Positions 7,159 through 15,856 of a DNA stretch of 38,350 bases are shown one piece after another. A program made the translations under genes and the position numbers. The stretch comes from CAYUVF01 sp964448045 (GTDB lineage Bacteria; Bacteroidota; Rhodothermia; Rhodothermales; Salinibacteraceae). The first letter of the stretch is position 1. Every line of letters begins with the position of its first letter. The stretch is from assembly GCA_964448045.1 (NCBI GenBank), contig CAYUVF010000044.1:1-38350 (forward strand), read 5' to 3'. The notes under the pieces were generated by a model that was not told the origin of the DNA, searched no databases, and was given only the letters and a program-made list of their open reading frames with translations.

Positions 7159-9597
7159 ATGAAACGGTTACTGATGCTTTGGGGTGCTGTGCTTTTGAGT
7201 TTGGGGTGCGCGCTGCCCGCCTTTGCCCAATCGGGCAGCATTGAGGGCGTGGTGCGCGACGCTGCGTCGCAAGAGCCGCTGCCCGGCGCCAACGTAGTGC
7301 TCGACGGCACCACGTACGGCGCCAGCACCGACGCCGAGGGCGCCTTTCGGTTGCGCAATGTCCCCGCCGGCGACTACACGCTGCGGGTGACGTTCGTGGG
7401 TTTTGCGAGCGCCGAGCAGCCCGTCAGCGTGCAGGCGGGGCAGACGACAACAGTCGATGTCGCGCTGGAGGAAACCGCCTTCGTCGGTGAGGAGATCGTG
7501 GTGACGGGTTCGAAACAACAAGAGAAGATTCTCGATGCGCCAGTTACCATCGAGGCCATCTCCGCCGAAGACCTCAACACCTCCGGTGGCGGCACCTACC
7601 TTTCGGCGCTCTCCAACCTGAAGGGCATCGACTTCGTCAACGTGGGCATCAACGGGCAGGGCATCTCGGCGCGCGGCTTCAACAACCACTTCAACACGCG
7701 CATGCTGCAGATGAAGGATGGCCGCGTGGCCCAGCTTCCGGGCACCGGGCTGCCGCAGGGCAACTTCCTGCCCACCTCCGGGCTCGATCTGAAGACGATT
7801 GAGGTCGTCATTGGGCCGGCCTCGGCGCTCTACGGGCCCAACGCGCACACCGGCGTCGTCAACGTCATCACCAAGGACCCGTGGGACGAATCGGGCGCAG
7901 CGCTCGACGTGCGCGGGGGCGGCCAGAGCCTGATCGACCTGAACGGCCGTGTTGCCGGCACCATTAGCGAGAATTTCGGCTGGAAGGTGACGGGCCAGTA
8001 CATGACAGCTGACGACTTCAAGCCGCCGACGGGCGGCCCGAATGCCTCGGCCACCGACTCCACGCACTTCTTCGGCACGCCGTTCAACGAACGGGAGCTC
8101 GTCGAGGATTATGACATCGAGTCGATCCGCGCCGAGGGGAGCCTGTACTACAAGTTCGGCGACGGCTGGACGGCCAGCGGCAGCTACGGCTTCTCCCAGA
8201 ACGACAACTTCGGCCTGACGAACAACGGCCGCAACCGCATTCTCGATTGGCAAGTGCAGTACCAGAACCTGCAGCTGAGTAGCGACCACTGGTTCGCGCA
8301 GGTCACGCACACGTCCAACGACGCGGGCGATACGTATCAGATCAACGGCGTGGCCACCGCCGCAACGGCCATGTTGGGCCAGGGTATGTCGCGCGATCAG
8401 GTGCTCGATCAGCTGCCCAGCCTCCGCGAGGCGAACACGTTTGTGGACCGCGGCGAGCTGTGGGATTCGGAGATTCAGTACCGTAACACGGTGGGCCTGG
8501 GTAGCGGCACGCTCGATATCGTGACGGGCGGCCAATACCGCGACTTCCAGCCCGACTCCGATGGCACCTTCCTCGCCGATGCAAATGATGAGGATATCAG
8601 CGCAACGGAGGTGGGGGGCTACGTGCAGCTCGACTACCGCCCGACGGACCGGCTGCGTATCAACGCGGCGGCGCGCGTCGATAATCACAGCAACTACGAT
8701 ACCCAGTTCAGCCCCAAGGCCGCGCTCGTCTACACCGTGGCGCCCAGCCATAACGTGCGTGTGGGATTCAACCGCGCGTTCAAGAGCCCGACCGTGCTGG
8801 AGAGCAACCTGTTCATCGGCATTCCAGGGCTGGGCACTGTATTTCGCGGCAACATCGATGGCTACACGGTCCGCGAAGGGCCCACGACTGATGCCCCGGT
8901 GGCCAACCAGGTGGATCCGCTCGATCCGGAGGAGGTCAACTCACTCGAAGTGGGATACAAGGGCGTCTTCGGGCGGCGCGTGTTCGTCGACATCGTGGCC
9001 TACAACTCGTGGTACCAGAACTTCATCAGCCCGCTCACGAACGTCGCCAATCCGGCGGCCGGGACCTTTGCCTTTCAGGACGGCGAACTGGTCGACGGCT
9101 CCGGCTTCCTCTGGACGTACTTCAACTTTGGTGAAGCAACGGTGCGCGGCCTCGACGCCGGGGTGAACGTCTACGCCAGCGACTACCTGAACCTTTCGGG
9201 CAGCGTATCCCTCATCGACCTGGCCGACTTCGATCAGGGCGACGCGGCGCAGGATCTGCTGCTGAACGTGCCGGAGACCAAGCTGAAAGGCTCGATTACG
9301 CTGAAGAATGCCGGATTCGACGGCTACTTCGTGAGCGTCTCGGGCCGCTGGCAGAGTGCCTACGAATTTCGCTCGGGCTATTGGGACAGCGCCCGGTTCT
9401 ACGACGACGGCGAGGTACCCAGCCGCTTCTCGGCGACGCTGACGGCAGGCTACACGATTCCGGAGACGGGGGTGCAGCTGAAGGCCAGCGTGTCCAACCT
9501 GTTCAACACGGACCGGGTGGATGTGCTGGGCGCTCCGGAAACCGAGCGGCTGATCTGGGTCTCGGCCACGTATACGCTCAATGGGCTGCGCTTCTGA
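7159..9597 (+). CDS. TonB-dependent receptor with carboxypeptidase-regulatory-like domain
   Basis: An 812-residue outer-membrane receptor. A signal peptide covers residues 1-24 (cleavage after PAFAQ), and a carboxypeptidase-regulatory-like beta-sandwich runs from about 26 to 110 (GVVRDAASQEPLPGANVVL). A TonB-box-like EEIVVTGSK segment follows, then the plug to about residue 245 (GPASALYGPNAHTGVVNVIT), and a barrel that ends in aromatic LNGLRF as usual. The ATG at 7159 is preceded by a good ribosome site (GGAG at about 7148). Such receptors import large or scarce substrates using TonB energy. It is the first gene of a plus-strand run of metabolic genes, so the substrate may be the one activated by the downstream ligase. 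Confidence 0.92.
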   Translation: MKRLLMLWGAVLLSLGCALPAFAQSGSIEGVVRDAASQEPLPGANVVLDGTTYGASTDAEGAFRLRNVPAGDYTLRVTFVGFASAEQPVSVQAGQTTTVDVALEETAFVGEEIVVTGSKQQEKILDAPVTIEAISAEDLNTSGGGTYLSALSNLKGIDFVNVGINGQGISARGFNNHFNTRMLQMKDGRVAQLPGTGLPQGNFLPTSGLDLKTIEVVIGPASALYGPNAHTGVVNVITKDPWDESGAALDVRGGGQSLIDLNGRVAGTISENFGWKVTGQYMTADDFKPPTGGPNASATDSTHFFGTPFNERELVEDYDIESIRAEGSLYYKFGDGWTASGSYGFSQNDNFGLTNNGRNRILDWQVQYQNLQLSSDHWFAQVTHTSNDAGDTYQINGVATAATAMLGQGMSRDQVLDQLPSLREANTFVDRGELWDSEIQYRNTVGLGSGTLDIVTGGQYRDFQPDSDGTFLADANDEDISATEVGGYVQLDYRPTDRLRINAAARVDNHSNYDTQFSPKAALVYTVAPSHNVRVGFNRAFKSPTVLESNLFIGIPGLGTVFRGNIDGYTVREGPTTDAPVANQVDPLDPEEVNSLEVGYKGVFGRRVFVDIVAYNSWYQNFISPLTNVANPAAGTFAFQDGELVDGSGFLWTYFNFGEATVRGLDAGVNVYASDYLNLSGSVSLIDLADFDQGDAAQDLLLNVPETKLKGSITLKNAGFDGYFVSVSGRWQSAYEFRSGYWDSARFYDDGEVPSRFSATLTAGYTIPETGVQLKASVSNLFNTDRVDVLGAPETERLIWVSATYTLNGLRF

Positions 9598-9721
9598 TCG
9601 GGCAGGCCGGCGTCCCCCGCGAAGGGCACGTGCGCCGTCGACCTGCGTACAGGAAGCCGGCTCGCTCTAACGCCCAGCGCGTGCCTTTCGCACTCCGATT
9701 CATCCATGTGAAGCATCATCC

Positions 9722-10486
9722 ATGAGCACCACCAACGGACACTCCCAGCGCCTGACGAACCGCGTCGCCATCATCACCGGCGGCGGGCAGGGCATCGGGC
9801 GCACCACCGCGCTTCGCTTCGCCCGCGAAGGCGCGCGCATCGTCATTGCCGACGTGAACGAAGAGGAGGGCCGCGAAACGGTTGCAGCCATCGAAGACGA
9901 GGGCGGCGAGGCAATCTTCGTGAAGACGAACGTCGCCAAGCTCAAGGACGCCAAAGCGATGGCGAAGGCCGCGATCGACGCCTTCGGGCAGATCGACATC
10001 CTCGTCAACAACGCCGGTATCACCCGCGACGCCACGCTCAAAAAGATGGACGAGGACGACTTCGACCTCGTCGTCGATGTCAACTTGAAGGGCGTCTTCA
10101 ACTGCACGAAAGCCGTGCTTCCGCACATCAAAAAGAGCGACCACGGGCGGATTTTGAACGCCGCGTCGGTCGTCGGGCTGTACGGCAACTTCGGGCAGAC
10201 GAACTACGTCGCGAGCAAGTCAGGCGTCATCGGGATGACGAAGACGTGGGCGCGCGAGCTGGGGCGCAAGGGCGTCACCGTGAACGCCGTCGCGCCGGGC
10301 TTCGTGGAGACGACGATGGTCGACACCGTGCCCGACAACGTGATGAGCATGCTCAAAGAAAAAACGCCGCTGCAGCGGCTGGGCCAGCCCGAAGACATCG
10401 CCAACGCCTATCTCTTCCTCGCCTCCGACGAGGCCGCCTTCGTTACCGGTACGGTGTTGAGCGTAGACGGCGGATTGGTGCTGTAA
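9722..10486 (+). CDS. FabG-like 3-oxoacyl-(ACP/CoA) reductase, SDR family
   Basis: A 254-residue classical short-chain dehydrogenase. The TGGGQGIG cofactor motif is at 19-26, NNAG at 96-99, and the catalytic residues are N121, S149, Y162 and K166 (YVASK). The C terminus ends GTVLSVDGGLVL as in FabG and PhaB. These enzymes reduce 3-oxoacyl thioesters to 3-hydroxyacyl thioesters with NAD(P)H. It follows the receptor gene by 124 bases and precedes the KAS III homologue, so it could act on that enzyme's product. A housekeeping FabG usually sits with other fab genes, which are absent here, so a pathway-specific role is likely. An acetoacetyl-CoA reductase role linked to the PHA genes is possible. 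Confidence 0.87.
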   Translation: MSTTNGHSQRLTNRVAIITGGGQGIGRTTALRFAREGARIVIADVNEEEGRETVAAIEDEGGEAIFVKTNVAKLKDAKAMAKAAIDAFGQIDILVNNAGITRDATLKKMDEDDFDLVVDVNLKGVFNCTKAVLPHIKKSDHGRILNAASVVGLYGNFGQTNYVASKSGVIGMTKTWARELGRKGVTVNAVAPGFVETTMVDTVPDNVMSMLKEKTPLQRLGQPEDIANAYLFLASDEAAFVTGTVLSVDGGLVL

Positions 10487-10618
10487 CCCTTTGTCACTGG
10501 TGCGCTGCGCGCACGTCATCGAGTCATTCGTGGGGCACACGCAGGCCGAAAAATGACACGGCCGAAGGCTACCTATCACCATTCATGACAGCGCGATAGC
10601 GCGTATTCTCTTCTATTT

Positions 10619-11614
10619 ATGCATACCGCACAGATCATCGGAACGGGCCTGTACGCGCCGGAGCGCGTCGTCACCAACGAGGAGTTCAACGAGCTCTACG
10701 GTGAGGACGTCGACGGCTTTCTGCGCGAAAACCGCAACATTGTCGAGCGCCGCTACGCCGCCGACGATCAGACGACCTCCGACCTGGCCGTCGAGGCTGC
10801 GCGCGATGCGCTGAACGATGCCGGCATCGGGCCGGAGGACGTGGATCTGATTATCGTGTCCACCGATACGCCGGATTTCATCTCGCCCTCCACGGCGGCG
10901 GTCGTACAGGACAAGCTCGGCGCGAAAAACGCTGGTACATTCGATGTCAACACGGCCTGCGCGGGCTTCGTGACGGCGCTGGAGACGGGCAAGAACTTCA
11001 TCGCGGGCAATCCAGCCTATGAGCACGTGCTCGTCATCAGCGCCTACCTGATGAGCCGGTTCATCGACTACGACTTCAAGAACACGGCGACGCTTTTTGC
11101 GGATGGCGCCGGCGCGGTCGTGCTGCATCGGACGGATGACGAGTACGGCGTTCTTGCCTCCGAGCTGCAATCGAAGGGCGAGTACCACGACTACATGGGC
11201 ATCTACACGGGCGGCGCGGCGCGGCCCATCACCGGCGAGAACGGCGCGCAGGAGCAGCGGCTGGAGTTCCGCAAGAAGTTTCCGGACGGCTTCAACCCCG
11301 ATCACTGGACGGCGCTCGTCCGCACCCTGTCCGACCGGCTGGACATGACGCCCGCCGACGTGGACCATTTCTTCTTCACGCAGATCAACGTCACCAGCAT
11401 CGAGGAGACGATGGAGCGTCTCGGCCTGCCGCAGGACTGCGCGCACAAGGTGATGGACCGCTTCGGCTACACGGGCAACGCCTGCGTCCCGATGGCCCTC
11501 GCTACCGCGGCCGACGAACACGTCCTGAAGCGGGGCGACCTCGTCTTTCTGATCGCCTCCGGCGGCGGCGCGGCCATTGCCGGCATGGCCCTCCGCTGGG
11601 CGTACGACACGTGA
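10619..11614 (+). CDS. KAS III (FabH)-like protein lacking the catalytic His and Asn
   Basis: A 331-residue thiolase-fold protein related to 3-oxoacyl-ACP synthase III. The acyl-accepting cysteine is C114 in VNTACAGF. At the position of the FabH histidine (HQAN) the sequence reads TQIN, so T254 replaces His. At the position of the FabH asparagine (GNTSAAS) it reads GYTGNAC, so Y284 replaces Asn. The spacing 114/254/284 parallels E. coli 112/244/274, so the alignment is secure. His and Asn drive malonyl decarboxylation, so ordinary FabH chemistry is unlikely. Acyl transfer to another nucleophile, or a cleavage reaction, fits better. The C-terminal SGGGAAIAGMALRW is intact. It lies between a FabG-like reductase and a symporter on the same strand. 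Confidence 0.85.
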   Translation: MHTAQIIGTGLYAPERVVTNEEFNELYGEDVDGFLRENRNIVERRYAADDQTTSDLAVEAARDALNDAGIGPEDVDLIIVSTDTPDFISPSTAAVVQDKLGAKNAGTFDVNTACAGFVTALETGKNFIAGNPAYEHVLVISAYLMSRFIDYDFKNTATLFADGAGAVVLHRTDDEYGVLASELQSKGEYHDYMGIYTGGAARPITGENGAQEQRLEFRKKFPDGFNPDHWTALVRTLSDRLDMTPADVDHFFFTQINVTSIEETMERLGLPQDCAHKVMDRFGYTGNACVPMALATAADEHVLKRGDLVFLIASGGGAAIAGMALRWAYDT

Positions 11615-11722
11615 TGGTTGGCAGGTTAGCAGGTCTCAGGTTGCATGTTTGGGCCTGCCCTTGACAACCTGCAACCGTCAAACCAGCAACTGTCAAACCT
11701 GCAACCTGAAACTATCGAGCCG
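11612..11722. repeat. Heptad-periodic palindromic intergenic array 1
   Basis: Nearly the whole gap between the KAS III-like and symporter genes is made of units of about 7 bases. The left half uses CAGGTTG-type units and the right half CAACCTG-type units, its reverse complement. TCAGGTTGCATGTTTG (11636-11651) pairs with CAAACCTGCAACCTGA (11694-11709) with one mismatch. It explains the odd NLQPSNQQLSNLQPE translation upstream of the symporter ATG. Confidence 0.75.
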
Positions 11723-13237
11723 ATGGGCGAAACAACGCTGGCATGGATCTTCTTCGGCGTGTACTTGGCGCTGACGGGTGTGGCGGCCTTCGTCGGCATT
11801 AAGAAGGTGACGGGATTTGCGTCGTTCTCCGTGGGCAGCCGGGAGGTGAGCCCGGTGTTCGTGGGGATGTCGCTGGCAGCGAATCTGACGAGCGCGGCGA
11901 CGTTCATCATCAACCCGGGGCTGATCTATCTCTACGGCATCTCGGGCGTGATCGGCTACGCGATTGCGACACCGCTCGGCATCGTTGTGGGCCTCACCGT
12001 GCTGTCGAAGGCCTTCCGGCAGGTGGGCGACACCTTCACGGCGCTGACGGTGCCGCAGTGGATCGGCGACCGGTTCGGGGACAAGCGGCTGTCGCTCTTC
12101 TTCGGGCTGGCGAGTCTGCTGCAGATCACGTTCCTCGTGCTGATCGTGGTGGGGCTTTCGCGCGTGCTCGGCAGCGTGCTCGGCATCGACGTGTTCGTGG
12201 CGATGGCCATCGTCATCATCTACCCGATCGGCTACATCATGATGGGCGGGGCGAGCGCCCACACGCTCACGAACGCCGCGCAGGCTGTCATCATGCTAAT
12301 CGTTGCGTTCATCCTGATCGGCTCGGGGGCCGAGTACTTCGCAGGCGGGCTCGACGGCTTCCTGGGCCGCCTCCGCGCGATCGATCCGGTGCTCGCGCAG
12401 CCGACGAATCCGGAGAGCCTGCTCTTCCGCGACTGGTTCGAGGTCGTCGTGGCGAACTTCGTCATCGGCATTGCCATCGTCACCCAGCCGCACGTGATGT
12501 CGAAGGCGCTCTACCTGAACAGCGAACGCGACGTTAACAAGTATCTGGCGACGGGCTTCGTCGTACTGACCGTCTTCTTTGCCGTGCTGATTGTGGGCCT
12601 CTACGCGCGCATCCTGATGCCCGAGGCCGGCGTCGTCCCCGATCAGGCCGTGCCCGAGTATCTGGTGTTGCAGTTTGGCCCAGTGCTGCGCTCGGTCATC
12701 CTCGTCGGCCTCGTCGCCGCCGGCTTCTCGACGATGGAGGGGCTGCTCGTCGCGCTCTCGACGATCTTCTCAAACGACCTCTACCGGTATTTCGCCGTGC
12801 AGCGCGGCGAGATGGATCACGACGCCATCGACCGGCGCGGCATCCGCTACAGCAAATATTTTCTGATCGGCCTCGCGCCGGTGGTGGCGCTCATCGCGTA
12901 CGGCCAGATCGTGAACCCGAACCTGTCGGTTGCCATCCTCGCGCAGAACGGCGTGTACGCCCTCTTCTCGGCCACCTTCGCGCCGATCCTGTTCGGCATT
13001 TTCTCCGAGCGAATCACGAAGGGCGCCATCTTCGCGTCGGCCATGACGGCGTTCATCGTCCACTTCGGCGTGTACTACGGTGACATCACGATGTACGCGA
13101 ACAATCCGGCCGTGCCCGCGACGTTCGCGCTCATCGCCAGCACGTGTGTCGCCGGCGGCTCGCTGATCTTCATGCGCAACCAACCGGCCGTGACGTCATC
13201 GCCCGAGGCGGCCTCTCAATCAGAAATTGCCAATTAG
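11723..13237 (+). CDS. Sodium:solute symporter (SSS family)
   Basis: A 504-residue polytopic membrane protein of the SSS family, with about 13 hydrophobic helices. It has the family region SAATFIINPGLIYLYGISGVIGY near residues 59-81 and the conserved GFSTMEGLLVALSTIF segment near 335-350. SSS carriers take up sugars, amino acids, organic acids or vitamins with Na+. The ATG at 11723 begins MGETTLAWIFF, the first helix; an in-frame ATG at 11645 would add residues encoded by the intergenic repeat array and is rejected. It lies between the KAS III-like gene and the acyl-CoA ligase gene, which suggests that it carries an organic acid across the inner membrane for CoA activation (inference). Its TAG stop is inside a second repeat array. 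Confidence 0.9.
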   Translation: MGETTLAWIFFGVYLALTGVAAFVGIKKVTGFASFSVGSREVSPVFVGMSLAANLTSAATFIINPGLIYLYGISGVIGYAIATPLGIVVGLTVLSKAFRQVGDTFTALTVPQWIGDRFGDKRLSLFFGLASLLQITFLVLIVVGLSRVLGSVLGIDVFVAMAIVIIYPIGYIMMGGASAHTLTNAAQAVIMLIVAFILIGSGAEYFAGGLDGFLGRLRAIDPVLAQPTNPESLLFRDWFEVVVANFVIGIAIVTQPHVMSKALYLNSERDVNKYLATGFVVLTVFFAVLIVGLYARILMPEAGVVPDQAVPEYLVLQFGPVLRSVILVGLVAAGFSTMEGLLVALSTIFSNDLYRYFAVQRGEMDHDAIDRRGIRYSKYFLIGLAPVVALIAYGQIVNPNLSVAILAQNGVYALFSATFAPILFGIFSERITKGAIFASAMTAFIVHFGVYYGDITMYANNPAVPATFALIASTCVAGGSLIFMRNQPAVTSSPEAASQSEIAN

Positions 13238-13260
13238 CAATTGAACATTTTCAATTGGCC
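13223..13260. repeat. Heptad-periodic intergenic array 2 (CAATT units)
   Basis: Successive 7-base units GAAATTG, CCAATTA, GCAATTG, AACATTT and TCAATTG follow one another from 13223 to 13257, directly before the ligase ATG at 13261. GCCAATT (13229-13235) and AATTGGC (13253-13259) are inverted copies. The symporter stop codon (13235-13237) is inside the array. Confidence 0.7.
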
Positions 13261-14760
13261 ATGATCCGCACCGACTGGCTCGCTCGCAACGCGCAGTACA
13301 CCCCGGACGCCACCGCGCTCGTCTGGCAGCCAACAGGCACGGCCTACACGTACGCCGAGTTGAATGCGCTTGGCAACCGGCTCGCCCGCGCGCTGGCCAG
13401 CGCGTACGGGCTGGACGCGGGCGATCGCATCGCCGTACTGGCCGAGAACACGGCGGAGCACGTGCTGCTGTTCGTGGCGGCTCAGAAGGCCGGCTTCGTG
13501 CTCGTGCCGCTCAACTTCCGCCTCGCCCAGCCCGAGTTGCAGTACCTCGTCGATGACGCCGATCCGGCCATTCTTTTCGTCGCCGAGGACTACGCTGATT
13601 CGGCCAAGGCGCTGTCCGTCGACGCCCACCTCCTGCCGCTCGGCGACGTGCACGCGCTGATCGACACCGTGCCCGCCGACGCCACGCCGCTGGAGGCCAA
13701 CCTCGGCCTCGACGATCCGTTGATGATTCTCTACACGAGCGGCACGACGGGCCGGCCCAAGGGCGCGATTATCTCGCACGGGATGGTCTTCTGGAACGCG
13801 GTCAATACCGAGCTGCGGCTCGATCTCACGTCGCAGGACCGCTCGTTCAACGCGGCGCCTTTCTACCACACGGGCGGCTGGAACGTGCTGCTGACGCCGT
13901 TCCTCCACCACGGCGCCACGACGTTTCTGTTCGACGGCTTCGGCCCCGAGGCCGTGCTGCGCCTGTGCGACGACGAAGCGCTCACCATCCTCTGGGGCGT
14001 GCCCACGATGCTCAAGATGATGGCCGAGCACTCGGCGTTCGACGACGTGACGCTGGAGACCGTGCGTTACGCCGTCGTCGGGGGGGAGGCCATGCCCGAG
14101 CCGCTCATCCGCACGTGGCAGGAGAAGGGCGTGCCCATCCGGCAGGGCTTCGGGATGACGGAGGTGGGCGTCAACTGCTTCTCGCTGCCCGAGCGCGACG
14201 CCCTCCACAAGATCGGCTCTATCGGTTTTCCCAACTTCTACATCGACACCCGCGTGGTGGACGAGGACGGCGCCGAGGTCGAGGTCGATGAGCCCGGCGA
14301 GTTGCTGATGCGCGGTCCTGTCGTCACGCCCGGCTACTGGTGCGATCCGGAGGCCACGGCCGACGCCATCGACGACGACGGCTGGTTCCACACGGGCGAC
14401 ATCGTGCGCGTAGACGACGAAGGCTATTTCTACGTCGTCGGCCGCAAGAAGGAGATGTTTATCTCGGGCGGCGAAAACGTGTATCCCGCCGAAGTCGAGG
14501 CGGCGATCCACCGGCACGACGCCGTGGCCGAAGCGGCCGTCATCGGCGTGGAGGACGACCAGTGGGGTGAGGTGGGGGCCGCGTTCGTCGCGCTGCACGA
14601 GGGCCACACACTCACCGACGACGAACTCATCGCCCACTGCCGATCCCAGCTCGCCAAATACAAAGTGCCCAAGCACGTCCGCGTCCTCGACGAGCTGCCA
14701 AAGGGCCACAGCGGGAAGATCCAGAAGACGGCGCTGCGGGAGCGGTTCGATACCGAGTGA
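13261..14760 (+). CDS. Acyl-CoA synthetase / AMP-dependent ligase
   Basis: A 499-residue ANL-superfamily enzyme that activates a carboxylic acid to acyl-AMP and then acyl-CoA. The nucleotide motif LYTSGTTGRPKGA is at 157-169, GMTE follows in the core, and GWFHTGDIVRVDDEGYFYVV with GRKKEMFISGGENVYP marks the hinge and C-terminal lid. The catalytic lysine of the last motif is K486 in SGKIQK. No signal peptide is present, so it is cytoplasmic. The ATG at 13261 begins MIRTDWLARNAQYTPDATAL as in relatives; the open frame upstream is inside the symporter gene. Chain length and substrate class cannot be read from sequence. Position after the symporter suggests it activates the imported acid. Confidence 0.92.
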   Translation: MIRTDWLARNAQYTPDATALVWQPTGTAYTYAELNALGNRLARALASAYGLDAGDRIAVLAENTAEHVLLFVAAQKAGFVLVPLNFRLAQPELQYLVDDADPAILFVAEDYADSAKALSVDAHLLPLGDVHALIDTVPADATPLEANLGLDDPLMILYTSGTTGRPKGAIISHGMVFWNAVNTELRLDLTSQDRSFNAAPFYHTGGWNVLLTPFLHHGATTFLFDGFGPEAVLRLCDDEALTILWGVPTMLKMMAEHSAFDDVTLETVRYAVVGGEAMPEPLIRTWQEKGVPIRQGFGMTEVGVNCFSLPERDALHKIGSIGFPNFYIDTRVVDEDGAEVEVDEPGELLMRGPVVTPGYWCDPEATADAIDDDGWFHTGDIVRVDDEGYFYVVGRKKEMFISGGENVYPAEVEAAIHRHDAVAEAAVIGVEDDQWGEVGAAFVALHEGHTLTDDELIAHCRSQLAKYKVPKHVRVLDELPKGHSGKIQKTALRERFDTE

Positions 14761-14769
14761 TTTGCGTAT

Positions 14770-14872
14770 GAGCGTGAGGGCGGGTGAGCGGTGCGTCTCT
14801 TTCGGTCCATGCGCCATCACGCCCGTGCGCCCAAACCCCCAAACCCCCATCCGCCCAACCGCCCCCAAACAT
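14770..14872. repeat. Periodic intergenic array 3 (G-rich left, C-rich right)
   Basis: The gap between the ligase and the first hydrolase has a G-rich left part (GTGAGGG, CGGGTGA, GCGGTGC) and a C-rich right part with period 8 (CCAAACCC twice at about 14831-14846, then CCATCCGC and CCAACCGC). The left-purine, right-pyrimidine layout echoes the other arrays. It yields a proline-rich nonsense translation ahead of the real start. Confidence 0.6.
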
Positions 14873-15820
14873 ATGCTTGCCCTCCTCCTCACCAGCCTGC
14901 TCACGGTCATGCCCGCCGACACCTCCCACGCGCTTCTGCCCCACTACCCCACGCCGGTCGATTCCGTGACGGTGGACGGACGCCCGATCGTGTACTACGA
15001 CAGCGGCTCCGGCGCGCAGGCTGAGGCTCCGCCGATTCTCTTCGTCCACGGGCTCGGCTCCAACATGGCGCTCTGGCGCGATGCGCTGAACACATTTTCC
15101 GAAAGCCACCGCGTGCTGGCGCTCGATCTGCCGGGCTTTGGGCTCTCCGGAAAGGCGGACGTGCCGGGCACGATGCCGTTCTTCGCGGAGACGATCGCCG
15201 GTTTTCTCGATGCGCTCGGCATCGACCGGGTGCAGTACGTGGGCGTGTCGATGGGCGGGCAGATCGGGATGACGCTGGCGCTGGAGCGGCCCGCGCGCAT
15301 CGCCCGGCTCGCGCTGATCTCGCCAGCGGGCATCGAGCAGTTCTCGGCGCAGGAGGCGGCTACCCTCAAGCAGATGACGACGCCCCAGCGCATCCAGCAG
15401 GCCGATTCGAGCGCGGTGAAGCAGAGCATCGCCGTCAATTTTGGCCGTTGGGCGGAGCGCTTTCGGTGGCTGCTGGAGCAGCGCCTGCAGCTGGCCCAGC
15501 GGTCCGATTTCGGCCAGTACGCCGAGGCCAACGCCCGCGCCGTCGCCGGCATGCTCGGCGGACCCGTGATCGACCGCATCGGCACGCTGCAGATGCCGGT
15601 GCTTGCCCTCTTCGGCGCCCAGGACAAGCTGATCCCCAACCGCTATCTCCATCCGAGCTTGACGACCGCCGCCGTCGCCGACTCCGCCCGCGCCGCGCTG
15701 CCGGACGGCGCCACGGTGCACCTCATCGACGACGCCGGCCATCTGCTCATGCTGGAGCAGCCGGATGCCTTCGAGCGAGCCCTGCGCCGCTTCCTGAACG
15801 GCGGCGAATCTCGTGAGTAG
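14873..15820 (+). CDS. Alpha/beta hydrolase, probably exported
   Basis: A 315-residue alpha/beta-hydrolase-fold protein. The HG oxyanion motif is near residue 59 (FVHGLGSN), and the nucleophile elbow GVSMGG is at 124-129 with S126. An acid residue is expected in GAQDKLIP, and the histidine in DDAGHLLML near the C terminus. Residues 1-20 (MLALLLTSLLTVMPADTSHA) look like a signal peptide, so the enzyme may act in the periplasm. An upstream ATG at 14768 is in frame, but the added part is encoded by the proline-rich repeat array, so I prefer 14873. Esterase, lipase or C-C hydrolase activity is possible. It is followed after 36 bases by a second hydrolase. Confidence 0.85.
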   Translation: MLALLLTSLLTVMPADTSHALLPHYPTPVDSVTVDGRPIVYYDSGSGAQAEAPPILFVHGLGSNMALWRDALNTFSESHRVLALDLPGFGLSGKADVPGTMPFFAETIAGFLDALGIDRVQYVGVSMGGQIGMTLALERPARIARLALISPAGIEQFSAQEAATLKQMTTPQRIQQADSSAVKQSIAVNFGRWAERFRWLLEQRLQLAQRSDFGQYAEANARAVAGMLGGPVIDRIGTLQMPVLALFGAQDKLIPNRYLHPSLTTAAVADSARAALPDGATVHLIDDAGHLLMLEQPDAFERALRRFLNGGESRE

Positions 15821-15856
15821 CAGGCACGTGTTGCCCTGCTCACGACGCTGGTCCCG

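Noticed and set aside
7172..7230. Lipobox at LGCALP in the first TonB receptor's signal peptide
   Set aside because: The SLGCALPAFAQ segment contains a cysteine, but it lies inside the hydrophobic core and the AFAQ site downstream is a normal signal peptidase I site, as expected for a barrel receptor.
10523..10557. GTCATT...AATGAC pair between FabG-like and KAS III-like genes
   Set aside because: Only six bases pair and no internal core resembles elements A-C, so it could be chance.
11645..11722. N-terminal extension of the symporter (NLQPSNQQLSNLQPE)
   Set aside because: The residues come from the 7-base intergenic array; the family start and first helix begin at the ATG at 11723.
14768..14872. 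Earlier start for the first alpha/beta hydrolase
   Set aside because: It would encode a proline-rich run from the repeat array in front of a good signal peptide that begins at 14873.
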